Part shown: positions 51,483 to 60,600 of the stretch, piece by piece
Layout: each line of letters starts with the position of its first letter
Position numbering within the stretch: position 1 is the stretch's first letter
Source: HGM13862 sp031553915
Lineage (GTDB): Bacteria > Bacillota > Dehalobacteriia > UBA4068
Length of the DNA stretch: 64,000 nt
Assembly: GCA_031553915.1 (NCBI GenBank)
Contig: JAVBKT010000001.1
Location: forward strand, 1 to 64,000
Direction: 5' to 3'
Notes under the pieces: generated by a model
Told to the model about the DNA's origin: nothing
The model's input: the letters and a program-made list of their open reading frames with translations, nothing else
Databases searched by the model: none
Translations under genes and position numbers: made by a program

Positions 51483-51487
51483 GTCAA
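51459..51487 (-). promoter_or_regulatory. Promoter-like sequence of mraZ overlapping the palindrome
   Basis: On the minus strand, a perfect TTGACA (51482-51487), then 17 bases, then TACTAT (51459-51464; 4 of 6 matches). A second TATAAT lies closer to the gene, near 51402-51407, but has a poor -35. Confidence 0.4.
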
Positions 51488-51577
51488 TATATGCCAAATA
51501 TAAATAATTAGCTAATCTGTTGCGAAAAAAATTAAAAATTATTTTCTAAATATTTAAAAAAGTTTTCCCAAAGCAAA

Positions 51578-52148
51578 CTATTTTTTGGCTCTTTTTTTGA
51601 AAAAAATGATCGCGCCAATGATCAACAATGCGATCAAAACAAAAATCAACTCGCCATATACCAATTGAGAAATCATCAATCCGCCGCTAACAATAGCAGT
51701 AACAGCTAAACCTGCCACCAGCATCCCCACGGTAATGGCAACAGCTGCTTTTGCAAAAGGAATATTCAAAAGCACAGCTACCAGGCAACCGGTCCAAACC
51801 CCTGTCCCTGGGAGAGGAATAGCAACCAAAAGCGCTAAGCCGACCAAACCGTAGCGACGCACTTGTTCGCCTTTTTTATCTCCCCGCTCCGCTAGCTTAC
51901 GCAAAGGCTTCCCTAAACGCGGCCAATGCACAACCTTGGCATAGAGAAACTTCAGCAATAAAAGCAAGGGAATGATCGGCGCAAAATTACCCAAAACCGC
52001 CCAAAAAAAAAGCCGACCAGACTGACATGTCCCAAGCAACACCCAAGGGGATAGTGGCGCGCAGCTCTGTAATCGGCAGCATTGATAAAAAGAACACCCT
52101 CCATGTTTCCGGTATTCCTGATAACATTTCGATAAATGTATTAGCCAC
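51578..52148 (-). pseudogene. Small multidrug export-type membrane protein, frameshifted at a 9-T run
   Basis: The family N-terminus MLPITELRATIPLG with VWSAFF is in one frame. The rest (WAVLGNFAPIIPLLLLLKF to FFKKRAKK, four or so membrane segments) is in another. The frames join at nine Ts on the minus strand (plus-strand A run 52003-52011): with eight Ts the whole protein of about 189 residues reads through as SAFFWAVLGN. The first frame otherwise stops after about 20 more bases. This is a true frameshift, a phase-variable tract, slippage or a sequencing error. The GTG at 52148 or the ATG at 52127 could start it. It lies 22 bases after the amidohydrolase gene. Confidence 0.75.
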
Positions 52149-52170
52149 TACTAATTAATCCCCGCCTCAG

Positions 52171-53328
52171 CTATTCCTTTTTTTCTTTGGTTAAATTTGT
52201 AGCTGCCTGCGCCAACACCTGCGCTCCCAAGAACAAGCCGTCCTCTTCAATATCAAAGGCAAAATCATGCCATGGCTGGTTGCATCTTTTGCTGCCGGTG
52301 CCGGTAAAAAACAGCGCCGCCGGTACATGTTTGCCAAACATGGCAAAATCTTCTCCGCCCATTGGCGATTTGAAAACAGAGGATACCCGGGCAGAGCCTA
52401 TCGCTTCCACCGCCTCCTTGATCAATCCGACCATATGGCTGTCATTATTCACCGGCGGATAAGCGATATCATAGACAAATTTGCAGGAGGCGCCCCAAGC
52501 CTGGCAAAAACCCTCGGCAATCCGCTGCATTTCTGCTCTGATTTTATCACGCAAGCTCAAATCAAAAGTGCGTACTGTGCCTTTGATCGCCACATCCTGC
52601 GGGATAACATTATATGTTTCAATGGTATTAATCGAGCTGACTGTCAATACCGCACAATCCTGCGGATCAATTCTTCTGCTGATTATCTGGTGATAGGCGG
52701 TAATAATTTGGGCTGCTATTGCCACAGGATCAATCGCCTGATGCGGAATTGCCGCATGCCCGCTTTTGCCGCTGATCAGCAAATCAAAATCATCGCTGGC
52801 TGCCATCATCGTGCCTGTTTTGACAGCAATAGCGCCTACTGGAAAGCTGTTATTGACATGCGTAGCAAATATCCCGTCAACTTGGGGGTCTTCCAACACA
52901 CCGGCGGCAATCATCCCTTTTGCTCCGCCGGGCTTACGCTCTTCATGCGGCTCAAAGAAAAACTTAACTGTCCCCGGCGGCGGGTTTTCCACCAGCATTT
53001 TAGCAGCGCCCAGCCCCATGGCAATATGCCCGTCATGACCGCATGCATGCATGCGGCCCGGATATATGGATTTATACTCGCAATCATTTGCCTCCTGCAC
53101 TGGCAGGGCATCCATATCAGCTCTAATCGCAGCGCATTTGTGCAGAGAATCGCCCGGCAATGTTGCCATCAGACCATAGCCATCCCCCACACGCTCCTTG
53201 ACTGTCAAGCCAAAAGAACGCAACTGCTCCGCAATATAGCCCGCTGTTTCTTTTTCTTCTCCCGAAAGCTCCGGATACATATGAAAATGTCTGCGCCAAG
53301 CAATAATTTCTTCTTTGTTAATAGTCAT
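52171..53328 (-). CDS. M20-family amidohydrolase (N-acyl-amino acid hydrolase)
   Basis: The 385-residue metallo-hydrolase of the hippurate hydrolase/N-acetyl-L-amino acid deacylase group has WRRHFHMYPELSGEE, IRADMDALPVQE, HACGHDGHIAMGLGAAK (metal ligands), FFEPHEE and a C-terminal GGEDFAMFG. It cleaves acylated amino acids in the cytoplasm. The start at 53328 (MTINKEEI) has GGAG 5 bases upstream; a Met 24 bases earlier is rejected. It precedes the frameshifted export protein. Confidence 0.9.
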   Translation of the reverse strand: MTINKEEIIAWRRHFHMYPELSGEEKETAGYIAEQLRSFGLTVKERVGDGYGLMATLPGDSLHKCAAIRADMDALPVQEANDCEYKSIYPGRMHACGHDGHIAMGLGAAKMLVENPPPGTVKFFFEPHEERKPGGAKGMIAAGVLEDPQVDGIFATHVNNSFPVGAIAVKTGTMMAASDDFDLLISGKSGHAAIPHQAIDPVAIAAQIITAYHQIISRRIDPQDCAVLTVSSINTIETYNVIPQDVAIKGTVRTFDLSLRDKIRAEMQRIAEGFCQAWGASCKFVYDIAYPPVNNDSHMVGLIKEAVEAIGSARVSSVFKSPMGGEDFAMFGKHVPAALFFTGTGSKRCNQPWHDFAFDIEEDGLFLGAQVLAQAATNLTKEKKE

Positions 53329-53406
53329 AGCCACTCCTTTAATCATATGCACGGGAAAACAAAATATCCCTGGCGATCAAAACTGTCCCCATAGCTCAAA
53401 AGAAGG

Positions 53407-53438
53407 AAACACGGAACTTGTAATCAGGTTCCGTGTTT
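53407..53438 (-). terminator. Hairpin terminator of the TPR-protein gene
   Basis: AAACACGGAAC (53407-53417) pairs exactly with GTTCCGTGTTT (53428-53438). On the minus strand it is followed by CCTTCTTTTG, a weak T-rich run. Confidence 0.65.
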
Positions 53439-53464
53439 ATCAATCAAGGTGTTTATTTTTCTGT

Positions 53465-54220
53465 CTATTGATTCTCAGTATTGGCATTGTCCCCGGTTTC
53501 AGCATTAGGGTCGGTATCAGTATTTTCATCTGCCGGTGTATTATTAGCCGTCATCAGCGCAAAATAGCCGATCAAATTACTAATTGTTTTATATTCTTCA
53601 CTGTCTTCTTCGACCAAAGCCAAATATGTATCAGCATAGGCTTGCGCTTCTTCCAGCCCAGAGTTTATGTATAAAAAGTATACATAAGAATAGGCATAAT
53701 TGATATTGGTCGGGTCCAGCGTAACTACTTCTTGATAAAGAGCTTTGGCTTCGTCTGCCTGCTGCAAATAACTAAGAGCAGCAGCTTTTCCTGCCAATAT
53801 TTGCGCCCTGCCGGCATCATTTAAGGTCTCCGGCGCAGTATCTAACTGGATTTGATAATAATCATTCGCTTTGGTGGCTGCGTCAGTGGCTTTATCAGAG
53901 TATTGAGTGGCCATTGCCGCATCTGTTTCTTCACCGGCCTGCGTAGCACATAAAGAGGCAAGAGTACTATATAAATTTGCCATTGAGGAAGCAGTCGAAA
54001 AATCTATCTGGGCGCCAGCGGCAGGCTCATTGCTGGCAATATAACCTTCGTATTGAGCAATCTGTTCAGCTGTTGTTGCTTCAGCTGGCTGCCTCCCGGT
54101 ATTGGAGCCTGCGCCCCAAACAGCAAAAGAACCAACCAAACCAACGGCAAGAATAACAACAATTACTATTAATAATTTCCCATGTTTTTTCGTCCCTTGA
54201 CGAATTCTTTGCATGAACAC
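53465..54220 (-). CDS. Membrane-anchored TPR-like protein
   Basis: The 251-residue protein has a basic start, one N-terminal membrane segment (LLIVIVVILAVGLVGSFAVWG, about 16-36) and an external helical domain. The part DAGRAQILAGKAAALSYLQQADEAKALYQEVVTLDPTNINYAYSYVYFL looks like TPR repeats. The acidic tail is Thr/Asn/Asp-rich and low in complexity. The start is GTG at 54220 with GGGAGG 9 bases upstream. The role is unknown; such proteins often act as scaffolds in the envelope. Confidence 0.75.
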   Translation of the reverse strand: MFMQRIRQGTKKHGKLLIVIVVILAVGLVGSFAVWGAGSNTGRQPAEATTAEQIAQYEGYIASNEPAAGAQIDFSTASSMANLYSTLASLCATQAGEETDAAMATQYSDKATDAATKANDYYQIQLDTAPETLNDAGRAQILAGKAAALSYLQQADEAKALYQEVVTLDPTNINYAYSYVYFLYINSGLEEAQAYADTYLALVEEDSEEYKTISNLIGYFALMTANNTPADENTDTDPNAETGDNANTENQ

Positions 54221-54266
54221 TACATTTATCCTCCCAAAATCAACAGCTATATTTAAGTCCGTTTAG

Positions 54267-54671
54267 TTAATATAACACATTTTTTATTTTTAGGCAATCA
54301 TTACATATGCCATAGCATTCCAGGCGGTATGATTGTATTTTGCCCGGCACATTGGCAAAGGTTTCTCCGGAAATAAGCGAATCATCGCAGGCAAAATCAT
54401 AAAGCTTGCCACATTGCTCGCAGACAAAATGATAGTGCAGATTGGCATTGCCGTCAAAGCGGCTTTGACCCTTGCCATAATTCAGCTCCATAATTTTGCC
54501 ATCATGAATCAACACCTGCAAGTTACGATAAACTGTGCCCAGGCTAATATCAGGAATTCTTTTTCTTGCTTGCTCATATATCCAATCTGCAGTAGGATGG
54601 CTTGTGGTGGAGCTGATAATATCAAATATTACCGCTTTTTGTTTTGTCATTCTTTTTTGTTTAACTTCCAT
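54267..54671 (-). CDS. Fur-family metalloregulator (PerR/Zur-like)
   Basis: The 134-residue repressor has an N-terminal winged helix (MTKQKAVIFDIISS, HPTADWIYEQARKRIPDISLGTVYRNLQVL) and a C-terminal metal-binding dimerisation domain. The structural zinc pairs are CEQCG and CNDCLK. The regulatory-site segment NLHYHFVC lacks the longer His-rich run of Fur, which suggests a PerR-like (peroxide) or similar sensor; this is inference. It follows the YlbF-like gene on the same strand by 48 bases. Confidence 0.9.
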   Translation of the reverse strand: MEVKQKRMTKQKAVIFDIISSTTSHPTADWIYEQARKRIPDISLGTVYRNLQVLIHDGKIMELNYGKGQSRFDGNANLHYHFVCEQCGKLYDFACDDSLISGETFANVPGKIQSYRLECYGICNDCLKIKNVLY

Positions 54672-54719
54672 ACTTCGTCTTCCCTCGCAAATTTAATAAT
54701 TGTTTATTTAATCACTGCT

Positions 54720-55145
54720 CTAATTAAGCAAAGAGCTATAATCAGCAGAATCCATTTCCTCGCTTAAATGCCATAACTCCAGCTTATCGCTAAAAACCTC
54801 TTCAATCGAAGCAATCAGGTGAAAAAGCCGACCTTCAGCAAAAAGATAATCGCTGAGCAAAGGATTACCTGCCATAGTAAGGTAGAGCTCTTCCATTTGC
54901 TGATGATCATCAAGCGTATCATCACCAATCATGGCTGCCAGGCGGTCAGCCATTTGCTGCTGGCGTAATTGATTTAAAATATTGCTTTGCGTATCATCCG
55001 CCTCAAGACGGCTTTTGGCTGCCACAAACTGCATATATTCCGGGCTTGCCTTTAAAAGCTCCGCCAGATAAAATGCTTGTTTTTTAATCAGCTCTCTATG
55101 GTCTTTAGTAGACATTTTTTTTATATCATCGTTTTTATATGTCAT
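54720..55145 (-). CDS. YlbF/YmcA-family protein
   Basis: The protein has about 141 residues and a helical YlbF/YmcA-like domain: LIKKQAFYLAELLKASPEYMQFVAAKSRLEADD, QLRQQQMAD and a C-terminal MAGNPLLSDYLFAEGRLFHLIASIEEVF. In Bacillus, the YlbF-YmcA-YaaT complex helps RNase Y and affects competence and sporulation; the role here is inferred from the family only. The start at 55145 has AAGGTG 6 bases upstream; the longer frame is rejected. It is divergent from the LysM gene. Confidence 0.78.
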   Translation of the reverse strand: MTYKNDDIKKMSTKDHRELIKKQAFYLAELLKASPEYMQFVAAKSRLEADDTQSNILNQLRQQQMADRLAAMIGDDTLDDHQQMEELYLTMAGNPLLSDYLFAEGRLFHLIASIEEVFSDKLELWHLSEEMDSADYSSLLN

Positions 55146-55319
55146 TAATCGCACCTTAAATATTTTCTGATAACAGTTACTATTTACTCTAAAACGAATA
55201 TTCTCCGTAAATCTGTTCACACCTTTTCATTTATAAAAATTATATAAAAATTTAGGGAAAAGCACCTATTTAATCCGCATGCATATTATTTTAATATAAA
55301 GAAACTAGGAGGTGCCAGA

Positions 55320-55733
55320 ATGAAACGGTATACTGTAGAGAGAGGCGATAGCCTTTGGAAAATAGCCCAAAACCATAATATCAGCCTCGAATCTTTAATT
55401 GCCGCAAATCCTCAGATAGCTGATCCAAATTTAATTCAAATAGGTAGCCTGGTCAATATCCCTGAACTATGGGATCAGCCGGGATATGATGAGAAGGATT
55501 ATCGCGCCGGATTTGTCTATTGTGATGAAAGCGAAGAGCGTCCCTGCATTTATGTTGCAGATGAAGGAGAAACTTTAGAGAGCATTGGCAGACAATTGCA
55601 TGTTCCCCTCTCTCAGTTAATCTATTATAACCTGCGTTATGGCAAAAGAGAACCCCTGGCTAAAGGAGCGCGTGTGGTGATTCCCGAAAACCGCTATCCT
55701 TATCCTGAGCAACGGCCACGCCGTCCCCGTTAA
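55320..55733 (+). CDS. Protein with two LysM domains
   Basis: The 137-residue protein starts with a LysM domain (YTVERGDSLWKIAQNHNISLESLIAANPQIADPNLIQIGSLVNIP, residues about 4-48). A linker and a second, diverged LysM-like segment follow (YVADEGETLESIGRQLHVPLSQLIYYNLRYGKREPLAKGARVVIPE, about 78-124). No signal peptide or membrane segment is seen, as in SafA-like spore or cortex-associated LysM proteins. It would bind peptidoglycan or another GlcNAc polymer. AGGAGG precedes the ATG and a strong terminator follows. Confidence 0.88.
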   Translation: MKRYTVERGDSLWKIAQNHNISLESLIAANPQIADPNLIQIGSLVNIPELWDQPGYDEKDYRAGFVYCDESEERPCIYVADEGETLESIGRQLHVPLSQLIYYNLRYGKREPLAKGARVVIPENRYPYPEQRPRRPR

Positions 55734-55736
55734 GCT

Positions 55737-55767
55737 AAAAACAGCCGCCTCGAGGCGGCTGTTTTAT
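55737..55767. terminator. Terminator shared by LysM gene and the convergent selenoprotein gene
   Basis: AAAACAGCCGCC (55737-55748), TCGA, GGCGGCTGTTTT (55753-55764), with A and T ends on both sides. Confidence 0.9.
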
Positions 55768-55778
55768 TGTAGTAAAAA

Positions 55779-55976
55779 TTATTCGACAGCTGCATTCAAG
55801 GCATCCATCAAAGCATCAACGTCCATACCATGGGCGGAGGCGCCATCTTCGATTGACTCGAAATGGGCGGCTGCACAGCCGATTCAGCCCATGCCTTGCT
55901 CCATGAGAATCTGAGCAGTCTGAGGCCATTTGTCGATGATTTCCATAATGCCCATATCCCTTGTGATAGTGGTCAC
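55779..55976 (-). CDS. DUF1858-type redox-disulfide protein with selenocysteine (new selenoprotein)
   Basis: The 65-residue protein starts at GTG 55976 with GGAGG 7 bases upstream and ends at TAA 55779, immediately before the terminator. Reading the single UGA (codon 31, 55884-55886) as Sec gives MTTITRDMGIMEIIDKWPQ, then AQILMEQGMG-Sec-IGCAAAHFES and a C-terminus DVDALMDALNAAVE. This is the DUF1858/'hybrid cluster protein-associated redox disulfide' family, whose hallmark is GxGCxxC; here the first Cys is Sec (Sec-x-x-C). Two hairpins suitable as SECIS follow the UGA. Selenocysteine is in use in this genome (grdA and the component B gene). Likely a small thiol/selenol redox carrier. Confidence 0.85.
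55843..55866 (-). promoter_or_regulatory. Candidate SECIS hairpin of the DUF1858 selenoprotein
   Basis: Starting 18 bases after the UGA, CCATTTCGA (55858-55866) pairs with TCGAA-G-ATGG (55843-55852, one bulged G). The loop is GTCAA. A second, closer hairpin is GGCT-GTGC-AGCC within the codons just after the UGA. Both loops contain G-T (G-U in RNA), as bacterial SECIS loops do. Confidence 0.55.
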
Positions 55977-56063
55977 AATAATTCCTCCTCGCTAATATAA
56001 AAAATATGCCGCAATATATCTTTTGCATACTGCTTAACGACAGTTTGTCCAACTCTGAAAATA

Positions 56064-56090
56064 AGTATAACATAATAAATAAAAAAAGCA
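56064..56090 (-). promoter_or_regulatory. Possible promoter of the DUF1858 selenoprotein gene
   Basis: On the minus strand, TATACT (56064-56069) lies about 16 bases after a TTGCTT that belongs to the gdhA terminator stem. If used, the gene has its own promoter built into the end of the gdhA transcript. Confidence 0.35.
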
Positions 56091-56113
56091 AGGGCATAGG
56101 CCCTTGCTTTTTT
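56081..56113. terminator. Terminator of gdhA
   Basis: GCAAGGGC (56088-56095) pairs with GCCCTTGC (56100-56107), flanked by A7 on the left and T6 on the right. Confidence 0.85.
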
Positions 56114-56133
56114 AAACATAATTCTTAATCTGA

Positions 56134-57471
56134 TTAAACAAGACCCTGTGCCAGCATAGCATCAGCAATCTTAATAAAACCACCGATGTTGGCGCCCTTA
56201 ACATAATTGATCTTGTTGCCTTCTGTACCATATTTAACACAGGTTTCATGGATAGTAAGCATGATCTGGTCAAGCTTAGCGCCGACTTCTTCAGCAGTCC
56301 AGCTGATTTTGCCAGCGTTTTGGCTCATTTCCAAACCAGAAACAGCAACGCCGCCGGAGTTAGCTGCTTTACCAGGAGCGAAGACAATTGCATCGACCAG
56401 GTAGTTAACAGCTTCAGCAGTGCAGCCCATGTTGGATGTTTCAACAACCATCTTGGTGCCATTGGCAACCAGCTGTTTAGCATCGTCAATGTTCAATTCG
56501 TTCTGGAAAGCGCACGGGAAGGCGATATCGCATTTGGCAGCCCAAGCTTTTTTGCCAGGGATAAATTCAACGCCTTTGAAATCTTCAGCAAAAGGAGCAA
56601 CGATGTTTTTGTTGGTTGCACGCAAAGCGAGCATATAGTCAACGCCTTCAGGAGTCATGCCGTCTTTGATGTAGACATAGCCGTCCGGACCAGAGATAGC
56701 AACAACTTTAGCACCAAGCTCGGTGAGCTTTTTGCAGCAGCCCCACGCCACATTACCAAAACCGGAAACAGCACAGGTTTTGCCAACAATGGTGTCATTT
56801 AATTCTGCGAGCATATGTTGGGCAAAGTAAACAGTACCAAAACCGGTTGCTTCCGGACGAACCAGGCTGCCGCCGAATTCGCGGTTTTTACCGGTAAGTA
56901 CGCCGACGAAATGGTTCTGTATTCTCTTGTATTGGCCAAAGAGGAAACCGATTTCACGACCGCCAACGCCAACGTCACCAGCAGGAACGTCAGTATCAGC
57001 GCCGATATGACGATATAATTCAGTCATGAAAGACTGGCAGAAACGCATAACTTCAGCATCAGATTTGCCGGTAGGATCAAAATCAGCTCCGCCTTTACCG
57101 CCGCCCATAGGCAGGGTGGTCAGGCCGTTTTTGAGTGTCTGTTCAAAACCCAAAAATTTCATCATGCTGAGATTAACGGCAGGGTGGAAACGCAGGCCGC
57201 CTTTATAAGGGCCGATTGCACTGTTAAACTGGACACGGTATCCGCGGTTAATCTGAATTTCGCCCTTGTCATCAACCCAAGGCACACGGAAAGAAATAGC
57301 GCGTTCAGGCTCAACCATACGTTCCATAATTTTTGCATCAACGTATTTGGGGTTAGCATTGAGGAAGCCAGCAAGAGATTCTACGACTTCGTGTACAGCC
57401 TGATGGAATTCGACTTCTTCGGGGTTTTTAGCAACAACTTTGTCCATAAATTGCTTGACATCAAAAGACAT
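56134..57471 (-). CDS. gdhA: NADP-type glutamate dehydrogenase
   Basis: The 445-residue hexameric-type enzyme interconverts glutamate and 2-oxoglutarate plus ammonia. It has the catalytic-Lys loop LPMGGGKGGADFDPTGKSDAEVMRFCQSF (about 120-148), the PAGDVGVGGREIGFLFGQYK region, and the nucleotide-binding SGFGNVAWGCCKKL (about 233-246). Length and the KGGADFDP form match the NADP-dependent (GdhA) class. In an amino-acid fermenter it would link the aminotransferase's glutamate to ammonia release or assimilation. AGGAGG lies before the ATG. Confidence 0.95.
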   Translation of the reverse strand: MSFDVKQFMDKVVAKNPEEVEFHQAVHEVVESLAGFLNANPKYVDAKIMERMVEPERAISFRVPWVDDKGEIQINRGYRVQFNSAIGPYKGGLRFHPAVNLSMMKFLGFEQTLKNGLTTLPMGGGKGGADFDPTGKSDAEVMRFCQSFMTELYRHIGADTDVPAGDVGVGGREIGFLFGQYKRIQNHFVGVLTGKNREFGGSLVRPEATGFGTVYFAQHMLAELNDTIVGKTCAVSGFGNVAWGCCKKLTELGAKVVAISGPDGYVYIKDGMTPEGVDYMLALRATNKNIVAPFAEDFKGVEFIPGKKAWAAKCDIAFPCAFQNELNIDDAKQLVANGTKMVVETSNMGCTAEAVNYLVDAIVFAPGKAANSGGVAVSGLEMSQNAGKISWTAEEVGAKLDQIMLTIHETCVKYGTEGNKINYVKGANIGGFIKIADAMLAQGLV

Positions 57472-57612
57472 TGTACTACCTCCTAAAATTTTATCTGTGT
57501 TTTACACAGTTATTCGGTATATATACATCACCGTAACCTGCAAAAAGGGCAAAAAAAATTACATCTCTCCCTATTGAAGGTATTAAGGTAATCATACAAC
57601 TTTTGACCTTAA

Positions 57613-57673
57613 AAAACAAGTACTTTTACATAAATAATTATAATAATTTATGATAATTATCCGTACTTGTTTT
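57613..57673 (-). terminator. Terminator of the dnaE transcript
   Basis: AAAACAAGTAC (57613-57623) pairs with GTACTTGTTTT (57663-57673). The long A/T-rich loop has internal ATAATTA pairing. On the minus strand it ends in TTGTTTTTTAAGG. Confidence 0.7.
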
Positions 57674-57695
57674 GATGAAAATATTACAATACTAG

Positions 57696-60600
57696 CTAGC
57701 GGATAACAACATTATCCTGGCCCAAAGTATCAGCCAATCCTTTAAGTATTTTTTGATCCAATTCCACGCCAAATATATCGGGGAAGGGGCTGTATAGCTG
57801 AGAATCCATATAAAAAACCTCCACCGGCAAATGCCCGGGGCTGCTGGACAAGAGCTCCCTTGTCAAATTTTGCAGCTCATAATCAGTTTTGCCGGGCAAG
57901 CGCAAATAAAGCTTGCATGGGGTAAACACTTCGCTGACCATCAGCTCCAGCTCTGTACCCTCTGCCTTTAATCTACCTTTGGCCAGAACAGAGTTGCTGT
58001 CAATCAGCATTTTTTTGCATTGCTCATAGGCGCGGGGGAAAACAGTACAGCGAATAGTGGCGCGGCTGTTTTCCAGGTGAAAGTTAGCCATTTGCACGCC
58101 GGTTTTGGTATAGCGGTGATTAACCATGCTGATGAGACCCGCGGTAATGATCTCACTTTTATCGCTTAATCCGCCCAGTTTATCTATGCTACAGCTGATT
58201 TTGCGGCTGACATAAGGCTCATATGCATCGAAGGGATGACCGCTGACATAAAATCCCAGGGTCTCTTTCTCCATATCCAATAATTCTTTTTTGGAAAATT
58301 CTTTGATATGCGCAATGGTGATTTCCGGCTTATTGATTTCCGCGTCAAAGCCAAAGTCAAACAAAGACACCTGGTCTGTATCTTTGTTGGCGGCCATGCG
58401 TTTCGACATATCCAAAACCGTATCCATGGCTGCCAGCATGGAGGCTCTGTTATAGCCCATAGAATCCAGTGCGCCGCAGCGAATAAGGTTTTCCAACATT
58501 TTACGGTTCAGCGAAACCCTTTCGCACAGATCCGCTAATGAGGCATAATTACCATTAGCATCCCGCTCCGCTACTATTTGGCGGACAGCTTCCCGGCCGA
58601 CATTTTTAACCGCAGCCAGAGCATAACAAATTTTGCCGTCTACAACATTAAACTTTTCATTGCTATCGTTGATATTAGGCGGCAAAATATCAATGCCCAT
58701 CTCCCGGCTATGTTCAATATATTTAGCGAGCTTATCGGTATCATTCATTACCGAGGTCATCATCGCTGCCATAAACTCCGGGCGATAGTGACATTTCAAC
58801 CACGCTGTTTGATAAGAAACCATGGCATAGGCTGCGCTATGACTTTTATTAAAGCCGTATCCGCCAAAATATTGCAGCAACTGGAAAATTTCTATGGCAA
58901 TTCTTTTATCAACGCCGTGCTCGACACATCCGGCGACAAACTCATCTTTAGCCGCCTCGATGATAGAAGGTTTTTTCTTGCCCATGGCACGGCGCAGCAT
59001 ATCCGCTTTGCCGAGAGAAAACCCGCCTAAAGCCTGGGTAATCTGCATCACCTGCTCCTGATAAAGAATCACCCCGTAGGTTTCTTTGAGAATATCCTCC
59101 AGCAGAGGGTGCATGAATTTTACTTTTTTGGTGCCATGCTTGCCGGCAATATAATCATCCACCATGCCGCTGCCCAGCGGGCCTGGCCGGTACAGCGCGA
59201 CCAAAGCAATGATATCCTCAAAACGCTCCGGCTTCAAATTGCGCATAATTTTGCGCATACCTTCACTTTCCAGCTGAAACACTGCCACCGCATCGCCGGT
59301 GCTGAGCATATCATAGGTAGCCTGGTCGTCAAGGGCAATTTTGCTGATATCAATATCAATATTATGGCTATTTTTGATATTTTCCAGCGTATCGTCAATC
59401 AAAGAAAGAGTGCGCAAGCCCAGCAAGTCTATTTTGACCAAGCCGCAAGCTTCGACCTGCTCTTTGGCATATTGGGTAGTGATAGAGCCATCCTTGCTGT
59501 CTTTTTGCACCGGCATATAGGAAATAAGCTCATTTTGCGCAATGGCAACGCCAGCCGCGTGTTTGCCGCAATGCGAGGGCATTCCCTGGATTCTGTCAGC
59601 AATTTCCAGCAGTTCTCTGGCTTGGGCATCGTTCTGATACAGCTCTTTAAATTCCGGGCTGGCATCAATGGCATCTTTAATCGTTTTGATGCGCAGATCA
59701 TCCGGCATCAGCTTGACAATGCGGTCAACATCAGCATAAGGCCAATCCAGAACCCGGCCCACCGCGCGGACAGCTCCTTTGACCAGCAAAAAGTTGAAGG
59801 TTACAATTTGCGAAACATGGTCCTCTCCATATTTATGCACCAAATAATCAACAACCTCGCCACGGCGCACATCGGAAATATCCGTATCTATATCCGGAGG
59901 AGAAACGCGCTCCGGGTTCAAAAAGCGCTCAAAGAGCAAATCATACTGCAAAGGCTCAATATCGGTAATCCCCAGGCAATAGGCAACAATACTGCCGGCC
60001 GCAGAACCTCGTCCCGGGCCGACAGATATCCCCTGCTGCCGGGCATAGTTGATCATATCCCACACGATTAAAAAATAGCCGGGGAAATCCATCTTATTAA
60101 TAACATCCAGCTCATAGTCAAGGCGCTCTTTGATCTGCGGAGTTATTTCCGCATATTTTTGCCGCAAACCTTGTTCGCATAGATGCCGCAAATAGCTGGT
60201 AAGATTATACCCCTCCGGCACTTCGTAATCAGGCATAAACAATTTATCAAACTCAAAATCAACATTGCATTTCTCAGCAACCTTGGTGGTGTTCGCCAGA
60301 GCTTCCGGCCATTTGGGGAAGAGGGCAATCATTTCCGCTTCTGTTTTGAGATAGAACTGGTCATTGGGGAAACGCATCCTGTTTTCATCACTTCTGATTT
60401 TGCCGGTTTGGATACACAAGAGAATATCATGCATTTCCGCATCTGTCTGATTGACATAATGCAAGTCATTGGTGGCCACCAGCTCAATATCCAGCTCTTG
60501 GCTAAGCTCAACCAAAACCGGGTTAACGCGCAATTCCTCAGATAGACCGTGATTTTGCAGCTCCAGATAATAATCATCACCAAAAATGCTTTTATATTCG

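Noticed and set aside
52267..53394. Plus-strand reading frame of 375 codons
   Set aside because: Antisense to the M20 amidohydrolase, whose metal motifs are clear.
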